A DNA stretch of 5,136 nt from Pseudomonadota bacterium (GTDB taxonomy: Bacteria > Myxococcota > Polyangia > Polyangiales > Polyangiaceae): assembly GCA_023419055.1 (NCBI GenBank), contig JAEZYO010000517.1:1-5136 (forward strand), read 5' to 3'. The notes beneath the pieces were generated by a model. It did not search any database and was not told where the DNA came from. It saw only the letters and a program-made list of their open reading frames with translations. The position numbers and the translations under genes were made by a program. Each line of letters starts with the position of its first letter. Position 1 is the stretch's first letter. This document shows positions 1 through 5,052 of the stretch, piece by piece.

Positions 1-1
1 C

Positions 2-118
2 GTCGACATCACGGTTGCGCCCGTTCCTGCGGAAGGCGGACTCGACGGTGGTGGAGAGACGACGGGCGCCGGAGCTGACGGCCTGGTCAAGAAGACCCAG
101 CTCTTCCCCTCAAACTAA
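2..118 (+). CDS. 3' end of an unrecognised protein (partial)
   Basis: The reading frame enters from the left edge and runs 38 codons to a TAA at 116-118. The visible C-terminus is Gly/Ala/Pro-rich and acidic in its first half (APVPAEGGLDGGGETTGAGA), then ends in KKTQLFPSN. This resembles a disordered tail rather than a folded domain, and I do not recognise the family. About 27 of 38 codons end in G or C, consistent with coding in this genome. A second open frame (starting at base 3 and running to about 194) is also GC3-rich, but it would overlap the next gene by some 60 bp. The frame given stops cleanly 14 bp before the converging stop codon of the propeller lipoprotein, so I prefer it. Function cannot be stated. 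Confidence 0.5.
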   Translation, partial: VDITVAPVPAEGGLDGGGETTGAGADGLVKKTQLFPSN

Positions 119-123
119 GGATC

Positions 124-150
124 GCCACGGAGTCACTGCAGTGGCACTCC
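124..150. terminator. Possible bidirectional terminator hairpin between convergent genes
   Basis: The 14-bp gap between two convergent stop codons and the first codons of the - strand gene's end hold overlapping inverted repeats. CACTGCAGTG (134-143) is a perfect 10-bp palindrome. GGAGT (129-133) pairs with ACTCC (146-150), extending the stem with a two-base bulge, and GCCAC (124-128) can alternatively pair with GTGGC (141-145). There is no T-tract on either side, so this is not a classical intrinsic terminator. The evidence is position plus dyad symmetry only. Confidence 0.25.
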
Positions 151-2202
151 TCGATTGTAGGTCTCGTAGGGTGCCGCAGCCGTGAATATGCTGCTCTCGA
201 CCGAGCACCAGTCGCCGATCTGCGGAAAGGAGGCTGCTGGCTGTGGACACGTCGGGCTCGTGGGTGCCGACTTTCCGCCCCGGAGTAGCCGATGCTGGAG
301 CCCCAGAATGGCAACGAGATCAATCACTCCATCACCGTCGTAGTCGCCACCTGCACGCAGCTCCTTGAAGTTGCCCACTTGCACGAGGTCGCTCTCGGTC
401 TGCTGTTCCGAGCTGCCCGGCAAGGCGAGCAGCGGACCATGGTCGCCCAAGTCGTAGTCGAACACGTTCCGTGGGCACAGGAACAGGTCGGGGCGCCCGT
501 CAGCGCCAACGTCGTACCCAGCAACCCACGACAAGCCGTAGTCCGTGTCGAGCACGAGCTCCGTCGTAGGCTCCGGCGCGAGCTCCCTGCCACCGTGAAA
601 GATCTGGATTACTGAGGCATTGAATTTTTCATCGACGTTATATGCGTACGCCGCGAGATCGCCATAGCCATCGCGGTTTCGATCTCCGAGCGCGAGGAGC
701 TCGGAGGGGCGACCGGGCTGGGCGTTCACGAGCGCCGGCGCATCGATGCTCCCAGCAAGCGTTGAGGAGAGAGAATTCGCGCCGCGCAAGGCGTGAATGA
801 GCCCGTCATCATCGTCCAGGATGAAGAGATCGGCAAAGCCGTCGGCGTTCGAATCGAACCCACCCGCCAGAGCTGCGCCGAACTGAGCGGCAGTCGTCCC
901 TTCGGGGGCGAGGAGGCTTACCGCCGCGGAGAGACTAAACGACGGGTGGCCGCGGTAGACTCGCACGATCCCCTGAGGCGAAGCGCCCTCGCTGGCGAGC
1001 TCGAACTCCGAGAGCGCGACGTCGGCATAGCCGTCGCCGTCCAGATCGCCGGCACGGCTCCCGCGGTGGTGCCGCTTCAGCGGGGCCGGCATGGTGATGA
1101 TGCTCCAGTCCAGAGGACTACTTCCGCCCAGAATGACGCGCGGCGGCTCGCTCGTATCCCAACTGCCCCAGAGCAACATGTCCGGAAACTCGTCACCGTT
1201 CACGTCGCCGAGAAAGCGGCCTTCATCGGGCGAACCGAGGTCGGTTCCGAGGGGCGTGCTGGCAGCGAGCGGGGTTGCGCCGTCTCCGACGAACAACATG
1301 CCCCCGATCGTGCCGTCCTTGCCCACCTCGACGAGATCCGAGTACCCGTCAGCGTTGATGTCGTCGATGAGCCGCCCGACGTTCACGTAGCTTACTCGAG
1401 ACCACTCGGAGCAGCGCTCCGGCATGTCACACGCTCGCACTCGCCAGGCATAGAGCGCCCCGACCGGGACCACCTTGCTCACCGGGAGCGGCTCGCTCGG
1501 CGTCCATTCCGGCTGCTGCAGACCGACCTCCCGCACCTCCGGGTCTTCGAAAGCGCACTCATTTAGCGCACCCGCCTCGCACTCGCGCGTCAGCTCGAGC
1601 TCGTAAGTCAAAGCGCTGCACGTGCCAAGCTTCTCCGGGACCGCCCACTTGAAGGTCGGTTTCAGCGAGCTCTCCGCGTGCACCGTCCCCGTGTAGGCTC
1701 CTGCCATGGGGAGGGTGGTGGGCGGTGCTCCTGGCAGGCCTCGATCTTTCGTCTCGCAGCCATCCGCATATCCGCCGCAATCGACGAAGCCGTTCTCGCA
1801 GCGGGCCACCGAGCACTCGGAATCCACACACGCCGCATCGCCGTGGTCCACCTTGCAAATCGCTCCGCAGCTGCCGCAGTTCTCCGAGTCCGAGCTCGTG
1901 TCCACGCACTCGCCGTCGCAGCAGGTTTCTGAGTCCTTGCACTCCGTCGCGCAGCCAGCGCTCGCGTCGCTCCCTCCGGCTCCCCCGTTTGGGGCACCGG
2001 CCTCCGCGCTCGCCGGAGCGCCGGCCTCACCGCCCGCTGAATCCTGGACGCAACTGCGGGTGTCGGCGCAGGTCGAGAACTCCGCTCCGCAACCGGCGAG
2101 GAAAGCAAACGTTATCACACTCCGACACCCGAGCCCGATCACGGTTCGCCAATCGCGACTCGCGAGCGCCTCCGCGTCCATACTCGCCCACCGCTTTTTC
2201 AT
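133..2202 (-). CDS. Secreted Cys-rich FG-GAP/VCBS beta-propeller lipoprotein
   Basis: This 689-residue protein is predicted to be exported and lipid-anchored. The N-terminus has basic residues, a hydrophobic stretch at about 21-37 and a lipobox LAGC with the acceptor Cys38. Residues 52-83 are an Ala/Gly-rich flexible linker. Residues 84-149 contain 13 cysteines in a spacing familiar from myxobacterial surface proteins (for example NCGSCGAIC at 108-116). Residues 180-275 look fibronectin-III-like (FKW and YAWRVRACD strands). From 280 to 630 there are seven DxNxDGxxDL calcium-loop motifs at about 281, 333, 386, 450, 507, 564 and 620, the FG-GAP/VCBS signature, which predicts a seven-bladed propeller like that of integrin alpha chains. 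C652 and C666 near the end may form a disulfide. The open frame continues 63 codons upstream to 2391, but I chose ATG 2202 because it places the signal peptide correctly and has GGAG 8 nt upstream. The ligand is unknown; adhesion or matrix binding is only an inference. It converges on the gene ending at 118. Confidence 0.9.
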   Translation of the reverse strand: MKKRWASMDAEALASRDWRTVIGLGCRSVITFAFLAGCGAEFSTCADTRSCVQDSAGGEAGAPASAEAGAPNGGAGGSDASAGCATECKDSETCCDGECVDTSSDSENCGSCGAICKVDHGDAACVDSECSVARCENGFVDCGGYADGCETKDRGLPGAPPTTLPMAGAYTGTVHAESSLKPTFKWAVPEKLGTCSALTYELELTRECEAGALNECAFEDPEVREVGLQQPEWTPSEPLPVSKVVPVGALYAWRVRACDMPERCSEWSRVSYVNVGRLIDDINADGYSDLVEVGKDGTIGGMLFVGDGATPLAASTPLGTDLGSPDEGRFLGDVNGDEFPDMLLWGSWDTSEPPRVILGGSSPLDWSIITMPAPLKRHHRGSRAGDLDGDGYADVALSEFELASEGASPQGIVRVYRGHPSFSLSAAVSLLAPEGTTAAQFGAALAGGFDSNADGFADLFILDDDDGLIHALRGANSLSSTLAGSIDAPALVNAQPGRPSELLALGDRNRDGYGDLAAYAYNVDEKFNASVIQIFHGGRELAPEPTTELVLDTDYGLSWVAGYDVGADGRPDLFLCPRNVFDYDLGDHGPLLALPGSSEQQTESDLVQVGNFKELRAGGDYDGDGVIDLVAILGLQHRLLRGGKSAPTSPTCPQPAASFPQIGDWCSVESSIFTAAAPYETYNRGVPLQ

Positions 2203-2210
2203 CCGTCTGT

Positions 2211-2214
2211 CTCC
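2211..2214 (-). promoter_or_regulatory. Ribosome binding site fixing the propeller lipoprotein start
   Basis: On the - strand GGAG lies 8 nt before ATG 2202, within ACGGAGACAGACGG. None of the in-frame upstream ATGs (for example 2391) provides a signal peptide at the N-terminus, so this site decides the start. Upstream at 2251-2256 the - strand reads TTGACG, a good -35 match, but the bases 16-18 nt further on match a -10 poorly. Confidence 0.55.
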
Positions 2215-2550
2215 GTTTCGCTCAGGCATGGATCTCGAATTTTGTCCGGGCGTCAATCGCGCTTTGCGACCGGCGCCGGGGTCGAGCCGCGCGGTTGGGC
2301 GAGGCGCGCGGCCGTGTGCGGAGCCCCACCGCGCACGCGAAAAAAGAAACCGGTTCCAGGACGCTGAAAGCAAGGCCTTGTCGATCTTCATGCAAGCTTC
2401 ATCGGATCGACCGCTGGTTCAGTTGTGTCGAATAGTCACGCGACGGCACCATCGCCGAGCGTGTTTTCCACGCGAGCGAAGAGTTAGGATTTCTTAACCC
2501 GCGCGCCAGCGAATGACGCGTTCACTGCCGCGTGTCGTCCGCCTCGGTCA

Positions 2551-2567
2551 CTTGAAGGTGATTCAAG
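2551..2567. promoter_or_regulatory. Perfect 6-bp inverted repeat, candidate operator
   Basis: CTTGAAGGTGATTCAAG has two perfect 6-bp arms around a 5-nt centre. Arm length and spacing suit a dimeric helix-turn-helix regulator. It lies 143 bp upstream of the small lipoprotein start, on the far side of the region from the propeller gene. It could equally be a small hairpin or chance; no known operator consensus is recognised. Confidence 0.3.
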
Positions 2568-2709
2568 GGAACTGAGAGGCCGGCGGCTCCCCATGAAGCG
2601 AGCCAAGGGTCACGAAGTTCAGCGCTCCACCGTCGCTCCCCACCCGGAAAGAGCGACGGCTGGGACTTTTTTCGGCAACTCATGCCGGCTGAGTGTCGAC
2701 CAAGCGGTC

Positions 2710-3024
2710 ATGAAACCTCTGGTTCGATTCGCGCTCGGTATTGCGGTCCTTCACTTGCTCGGGGCGTGCGGCGAGGCGCCCGTAGGGGCTGAACGGGATA
2801 GAGATCCTGAGCTCGCGTCACCGGGGTCGAACGACCTCCTCTGTGAGGAAGACGCCGACTGCGACGACGGGCTCGACGAGAACGGTCCCGAGCGGTGCTG
2901 GGGTGGAGCTTGCACGCGTAGTCCGGTGGTGCGCTGCAGCGGCGACGTCTGCGAGTTCGTCGAGGCGGGTCGTGCTGACGAGAGCAAAATCGAAGCAACT
3001 CGATCTCGCTCCGACCGACCATAG
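2710..3024 (+). CDS. Small Cys-rich lipoprotein
   Basis: This is a 104-residue predicted lipoprotein of unknown function. It has Lys/Arg at the N-terminus (MKPLVR), a hydrophobic core FALGIAVLHLL and a lipobox LGAC with acceptor Cys20. After an acidic linker come six further cysteines at 45, 51, 63, 68, 76 and 81, in the pattern CEEDADCDDG...CWGGAC...CSGDVC. This resembles the short Cys-knot-like modules of myxobacterial exported proteins, and three disulfides are possible in the envelope. Residues 45-60 are strongly acidic and could bind metal ions. The tail after residue 85 is charged and lower in GC3. The open frame extends 39 codons upstream to 2593, but ATG 2710 is chosen because only it puts the signal peptide at the N-terminus; its ribosome binding site is weak. 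It diverges from the propeller lipoprotein gene and converges on gspC. Confidence 0.75.
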   Translation: MKPLVRFALGIAVLHLLGACGEAPVGAERDRDPELASPGSNDLLCEEDADCDDGLDENGPERCWGGACTRSPVVRCSGDVCEFVEAGRADESKIEATRSRSDRP

Positions 3025-3029
3025 ATTCA

Positions 3030-3095
3030 GCCGGGCCCGTGCGTGTCGTCGCCTAGCAACCCTCCCGCTGACCGACGAACGCAACTGGGCCCGGC
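3030..3095 (+). terminator. Long-arm inverted repeat between convergent genes, possible terminator
   Basis: The 78-bp gap between the small lipoprotein stop (3024) and the gspC stop (3103) holds two perfectly complementary 9-base arms, GCCGGGCCC (3030-3038) and GGGCCCGGC (3087-3095), separated by 48 nt. On the + strand the second arm is followed by GCTATTTTC, a weak T-run. The long loop is atypical for an intrinsic terminator, but position and symmetry suit a barrier between convergent transcripts. Each arm is itself a GGGCCC palindrome, so cruciform or protein-binding roles are also possible. Confidence 0.35.
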
Positions 3096-3102
3096 GCTAT
3101 TT

Positions 3103-4005
3103 TCAGAATCGCTTCGGCAGGCCGCCGTCCACGAGCTCGCGACGAACCGAATCGGTCAAGCGGTAGTCGAGTTCGACCGCCTGTCCGCCCCGAGTGACGC
3201 GGAGCTCGAAATGCTCCTCGGTTCGCAGCCGGGCGTAGGCAATCAAGGCCTGCTCGGGATCGGCGATCGAGTAGCCGTTGATGGAGTCGATGCGGTCGCC
3301 GTTGCGGAGCCCGATCTGGCCGAGGAGTGAGCTCGGGCGGACGCCGAAGAGGCGCAGGCCCACGTGTTTTCCACCTTCCCGCTCGGGTCTGGCGCGGACG
3401 GGGCCGATGAGCTCGCGGAGGGGCACCGAGCCGCTGGTGGACGGGACAGAACTGCTCGTGGAGGAGCCTGGTGTGCTGAGGTTCGCTGGCCCAGTCGAGC
3501 TCGGCGGGTGGAAGAGATCGACCCGACACGCCGAGGCCGACGAATCGTCGTTCAGCCAGACCGCGGGCTCGCGCGAGGTCGCGTCGGTGCCGATCCACGT
3601 AACTACGCGATCGCCGAGGCGGTCTCCCTTGCGCCGCAGCTTCGCTCGCGAATCTCCGTTCGTCGTCAGGCTGGCGAGCGAAAACTCCGGATCGCCGAAC
3701 TCGCTCACGATCGAGAGGCGCACGTCGGAGCAATCCGTTCTCGCGGCGAGGCTCGGAGCAGGTGGAGGGACGAACGTGTCGGACGCGATTTCGGAAGCTG
3801 GCGCGGTCTGGTGCGCGTGACGCGGTGACGCCGGAGGGGGAACGAACGGGCGAACCAGGGAGCCGAGGAGCCACGACGCGAGGAGCGCGTTCACGGTGCG
3901 CGCCTGGAGGTATGCGCACGCGACGACGCTGATGACGATGATGAGCGGAAAGGCGCGCTTCAGATCGAAGGCGCGCGTTTTGGAGAACGGAGTGCGGGAC
4001 GCCAT
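3103..4005 (-). CDS. gspC: Type II secretion system inner-membrane protein GspC
   Basis: GspC links the inner-membrane platform of the type II secretion system to the outer-membrane secretin GspD. This 300-residue copy has the expected order. A basic cytoplasmic N-terminus (to about 18) is followed by a membrane anchor at about 19-37 (FPLIIVISVVACAYLQ). A Pro-rich periplasmic linker follows, then an HR domain at about 91-165 (DVRLSIVSEFGDPEFSLASL, GDRLGDRVVTWIG, AVWLNDD), a Ser/Thr/Pro linker (167-196) and a C-terminal PDZ domain at about 198-284 (VGLRLFGVRPSSLLGQIGL, NGDRIDSINGYSI). Length and layout fit the family. ATG 4005 has AGGTG 7 nt upstream, matching the 16S tail. Unusual features are that no other gsp gene flanks it (the upstream gene is divergent, the downstream one convergent), that Cys92 and Cys160 bracket the HR domain, and that a lipobox-like VVAC lies in the anchor. 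Assignment is from family motifs seen by eye. Confidence 0.88.
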   Translation of the reverse strand: MASRTPFSKTRAFDLKRAFPLIIVISVVACAYLQARTVNALLASWLLGSLVRPFVPPPASPRHAHQTAPASEIASDTFVPPPAPSLAARTDCSDVRLSIVSEFGDPEFSLASLTTNGDSRAKLRRKGDRLGDRVVTWIGTDATSREPAVWLNDDSSASACRVDLFHPPSSTGPANLSTPGSSTSSSVPSTSGSVPLRELIGPVRARPEREGGKHVGLRLFGVRPSSLLGQIGLRNGDRIDSINGYSIADPEQALIAYARLRTEEHFELRVTRGGQAVELDYRLTDSVRRELVDGGLPKRF

Positions 4006-4012
4006 GAAGGGG

Positions 4013-4017
4013 CACCT
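4013..4017 (-). promoter_or_regulatory. Ribosome binding site of gspC
   Basis: The - strand reads TAGGTG with AGGTG ending 7 nt before ATG 4005. It matches the distal part of the anti-Shine-Dalgarno complement (GGAGGTGA). It supports ATG 4005 over the longer overlapping - strand frame that starts at 4015, whose translation is an Arg/Pro-rich shadow. Confidence 0.5.
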
Positions 4018-4260
4018 AGCCAGTGGCGTGCCACGGCGAAAATGCGCGTCTTTGGCGATGCAATGGTCAGTTTGTCCAACGCGAGCGAAGGTCGCGCGGG
4101 GGGCTTCGCCAATTCGTCAAGTCTGCCGAGCGGCTCGAAGCGAGCGTCGGAAAGCGAGACGCGAAACTACGCCGTAGTCATTGGTTCGAAGGTGCGTTGC
4201 GGCTCTTCACACAATCGCATCGAGGTTCATCCTTGCGGGAGATGACACGGGATTCATCGT

Positions 4261-4275
4261 GGGGAGGCGACGATG
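4261..4275 (+). promoter_or_regulatory. Strong ribosome binding site and ATG out of frame with the ACT gene
   Basis: GGGGAGG (4261-4267) lies 5 nt before ATG 4273, the best Shine-Dalgarno in this region. The ATG opens a 58-codon frame (MSFVLRNAPDLEPRVL...) that stops at 4449, while the ACT protein is in the next frame. That second frame is open from 4277, just after a TGA at 4274, and reads coding-like (HGFYVEPQVMHGLDLDHV) upstream of its first ATG at 4337. The simplest reading is that this is the true start of the ACT gene and a one-base indel near 4295-4310 separates the two frames. A hairpin GTTTC-N7-GAAAC lies at 4277-4293. Confidence 0.5.
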
Positions 4276-4336
4276 AGTTTCGTTCTCAGAAACGCTCCCG
4301 ACTTGGAACCACGGGTTCTATGTCGAGCCGCAGGTT

Positions 4337-4972
4337 ATGCACGGTTTGGATCTCGATCATGTCGCTCGCTTGGCGGAGTCGTCTCGAGAACCAGGGGTTC
4401 ACGTCGAGCTTTCATCGGCCGATTCGGGACGTGTAGCCCTTTGGGGTGAGTTGCCCGTGGGTTGGGCGGGCCGGCTCGCGGCTGGCCTGGCGGACGCGGG
4501 GGTCGATATCCGTCGGGGAGGGGCAAAGTGCAATGACGCGCGGCACTGGCTCGCCGAGTTCACGTTGAGCCTCCACGGTGTGCTCGACCTTTCCAGCCTG
4601 GATTATCTGGGGCTCTGCCGTGACGAATCGGTGGCGCGCTCGAGCGAGGATCTCAAGCTCTACCACTTCGATCTCGCGCGCACCCATGACGGCGCGGCGC
4701 TCGAGCTCACGCTCCGGGCGCCCGATCAGCTCGGTTTCCTCGGGAACCTCCTGAGTCATCTCGCCTTCTTCAGCCTGTTTCCGGAATCGATGAGCGTGGC
4801 CACCGTGAACGGGGTCGCGCTCGACGTGTTCTCGCTTCGTGCGCTCGGGGGGGCCCCTCCGAGCGCCAATATCGAGCAGGTGGTCCTGAGCTCCTTGTCC
4901 CGATGCTCGAGCTCGCCCCCGCGACGCTCTTCCACGCCACCCCCGCACACTCCTGGCCGGCGATCCAAATAG
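4337..4972 (+). CDS. Tandem ACT-like domain protein, probably frame-disturbed
   Basis: This 211-residue protein of unknown exact role has two segments resembling ACT domains, the small fold that binds amino acids or other ligands in regulators such as GlnD. Segment one (about 30-80) has the pattern GRVALWGELPVGWAGRLAAG, then GVDIRRGGA and WLAEFTL. Segment two (about 118-170) reads ALELTLRAPDQLGFLGNLLS, then MSVATVNGVALDVFSLRAL, close in style to GlnD-type ACT domains. No catalytic domain or signal peptide is seen, so it is probably cytoplasmic and a ligand sensor. ATG 4337 is the first start in this frame but has no good ribosome binding site. The real start is probably ATG 4273 in another frame. 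The last 24 residues (Ser/Pro/Arg-rich) also look out of frame, since the adjacent frame from about 4876 to 4980 is markedly richer in GC3. It could therefore be a pseudogene or carry sequencing errors. osmC follows 80 bp downstream on the same strand. Confidence 0.6.
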   Translation: MHGLDLDHVARLAESSREPGVHVELSSADSGRVALWGELPVGWAGRLAAGLADAGVDIRRGGAKCNDARHWLAEFTLSLHGVLDLSSLDYLGLCRDESVARSSEDLKLYHFDLARTHDGAALELTLRAPDQLGFLGNLLSHLAFFSLFPESMSVATVNGVALDVFSLRALGGAPPSANIEQVVLSSLSRCSSSPPRRSSTPPPHTPGRRSK

Positions 4973-4991
4973 GGCACTGATTTCGAAGAAG

Positions 4992-5041
4992 GGGGAAAGC
5001 TCCCCATGGACACTTTGCGCGAGAAGTGTTCTCTATCTCGC
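4992..5041 (+). promoter_or_regulatory. Inverted-repeat cluster upstream of osmC
   Basis: The 80-bp gap before osmC holds three dyads: GGGGA-AAGC-TCCCC (4992-5005), GAGAA-GTG-TTCTC (5021-5033), and around the latter GCGAGA (5019-5024) with TCTCGC (5036-5041). The last two are nested and concentric to within about half a base and end directly at the ribosome binding site, a place where a repressor or an mRNA hairpin would control expression. No known consensus such as OhrR or OxyR is recognised, and no clear -35/-10 pair is visible. The first hairpin could instead end the upstream transcript but lacks a T-tract. Confidence 0.35.
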
Positions 5042-5052
5042 AAGGAGACAGC

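Larger units (their letters stand above)
2203..2709. other. 507-bp divergent intergenic region between two lipoprotein genes
   Basis: No convincing gene is seen here. Open frames crossing it are Arg/Ser/Pro-rich extensions or antisense shadows of neighbours. The region must hold promoters for both flanking genes, which are transcribed outward. Visible elements are a -35-like TTGACG on the - strand (2251-2256), the 8-bp palindrome AACCGGTT (2348-2355), a hairpin GCGTG-TTTTC-CACGC (2459-2473) and the inverted repeat CTTGAA-GGTGA-TTCAAG (2551-2567). The tract around 2484-2497 (GTTAGGATTTCTTAAC) is AT-richer than its surroundings. No element is close enough to a known consensus to name a regulator. 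Confidence 0.6.
4006..4336. other. Divergent intergenic region between gspC and the ACT gene
   Basis: This 331-bp stretch must carry the gspC promoter (- strand) and the promoter of the ACT gene (+ strand). I see no clear -35/-10 pair on either strand. Small open frames (for example 4042-4245, 67 residues) are Ser/Arg-rich, lack recognisable domains and have no ribosome binding site. The GTTCGAA at 4184-4190 resembles a tRNA T-loop, but the flanks do not pair. The right end (4261-4336) probably belongs to the ACT gene, as described under the start signal. Confidence 0.5.

Noticed and set aside
2228..2256. Sigma-70-like promoter with TTGACG as -35 for the propeller lipoprotein
   Set aside because: The -35 is good, but at 16-18 nt spacing the -10 matches only about two of six consensus bases, so it was not called as a feature.
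2203..2391. N-terminal extension of the propeller lipoprotein to ATG 2391
   Set aside because: It would bury the signal peptide 63 residues inside the protein, and ATG 2202 has its own ribosome binding site.
1706..2497. Long + strand frames antisense to the propeller lipoprotein (also 793-1566 and 1725-2435)
   Set aside because: They are antisense to a frame with clear repeats and a signal peptide; the translations are Arg/Ser/Pro-rich and featureless.
2593..2709. N-terminal extension of the small lipoprotein to ATG 2593
   Set aside because: The lipoprotein signal sequence begins at the Met encoded at 2710; the preceding 39 residues resemble translated intergenic DNA.
2843..3166. A + strand frame whose segment around 2970-3110 reads fairly protein-like and might be the true C-terminus of the small lipoprotein
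   Set aside because: It overlaps gspC from the opposite strand, its GC3 is only moderate and it has no domain; a frameshift is not needed to explain the short lipoprotein.
3053..4015. A 320-residue - strand open frame, longer than gspC and overlapping it
   Set aside because: Its translation is Arg/Pro-rich with no recognisable domain, whereas the gspC frame shows anchor, HR and PDZ domains in order. It is a high-GC shadow.
4181..4200. GGTTCGAA resembling a tRNA T-loop
   Set aside because: The flanking bases cannot form a T-stem, and no acceptor or anticodon arm is found nearby.
4023..4436. A 137-residue + strand frame between gspC and the ACT gene
   Set aside because: It is Arg/Ser-rich, has no ribosome binding site or domain, and overlaps the better supported ACT frame.
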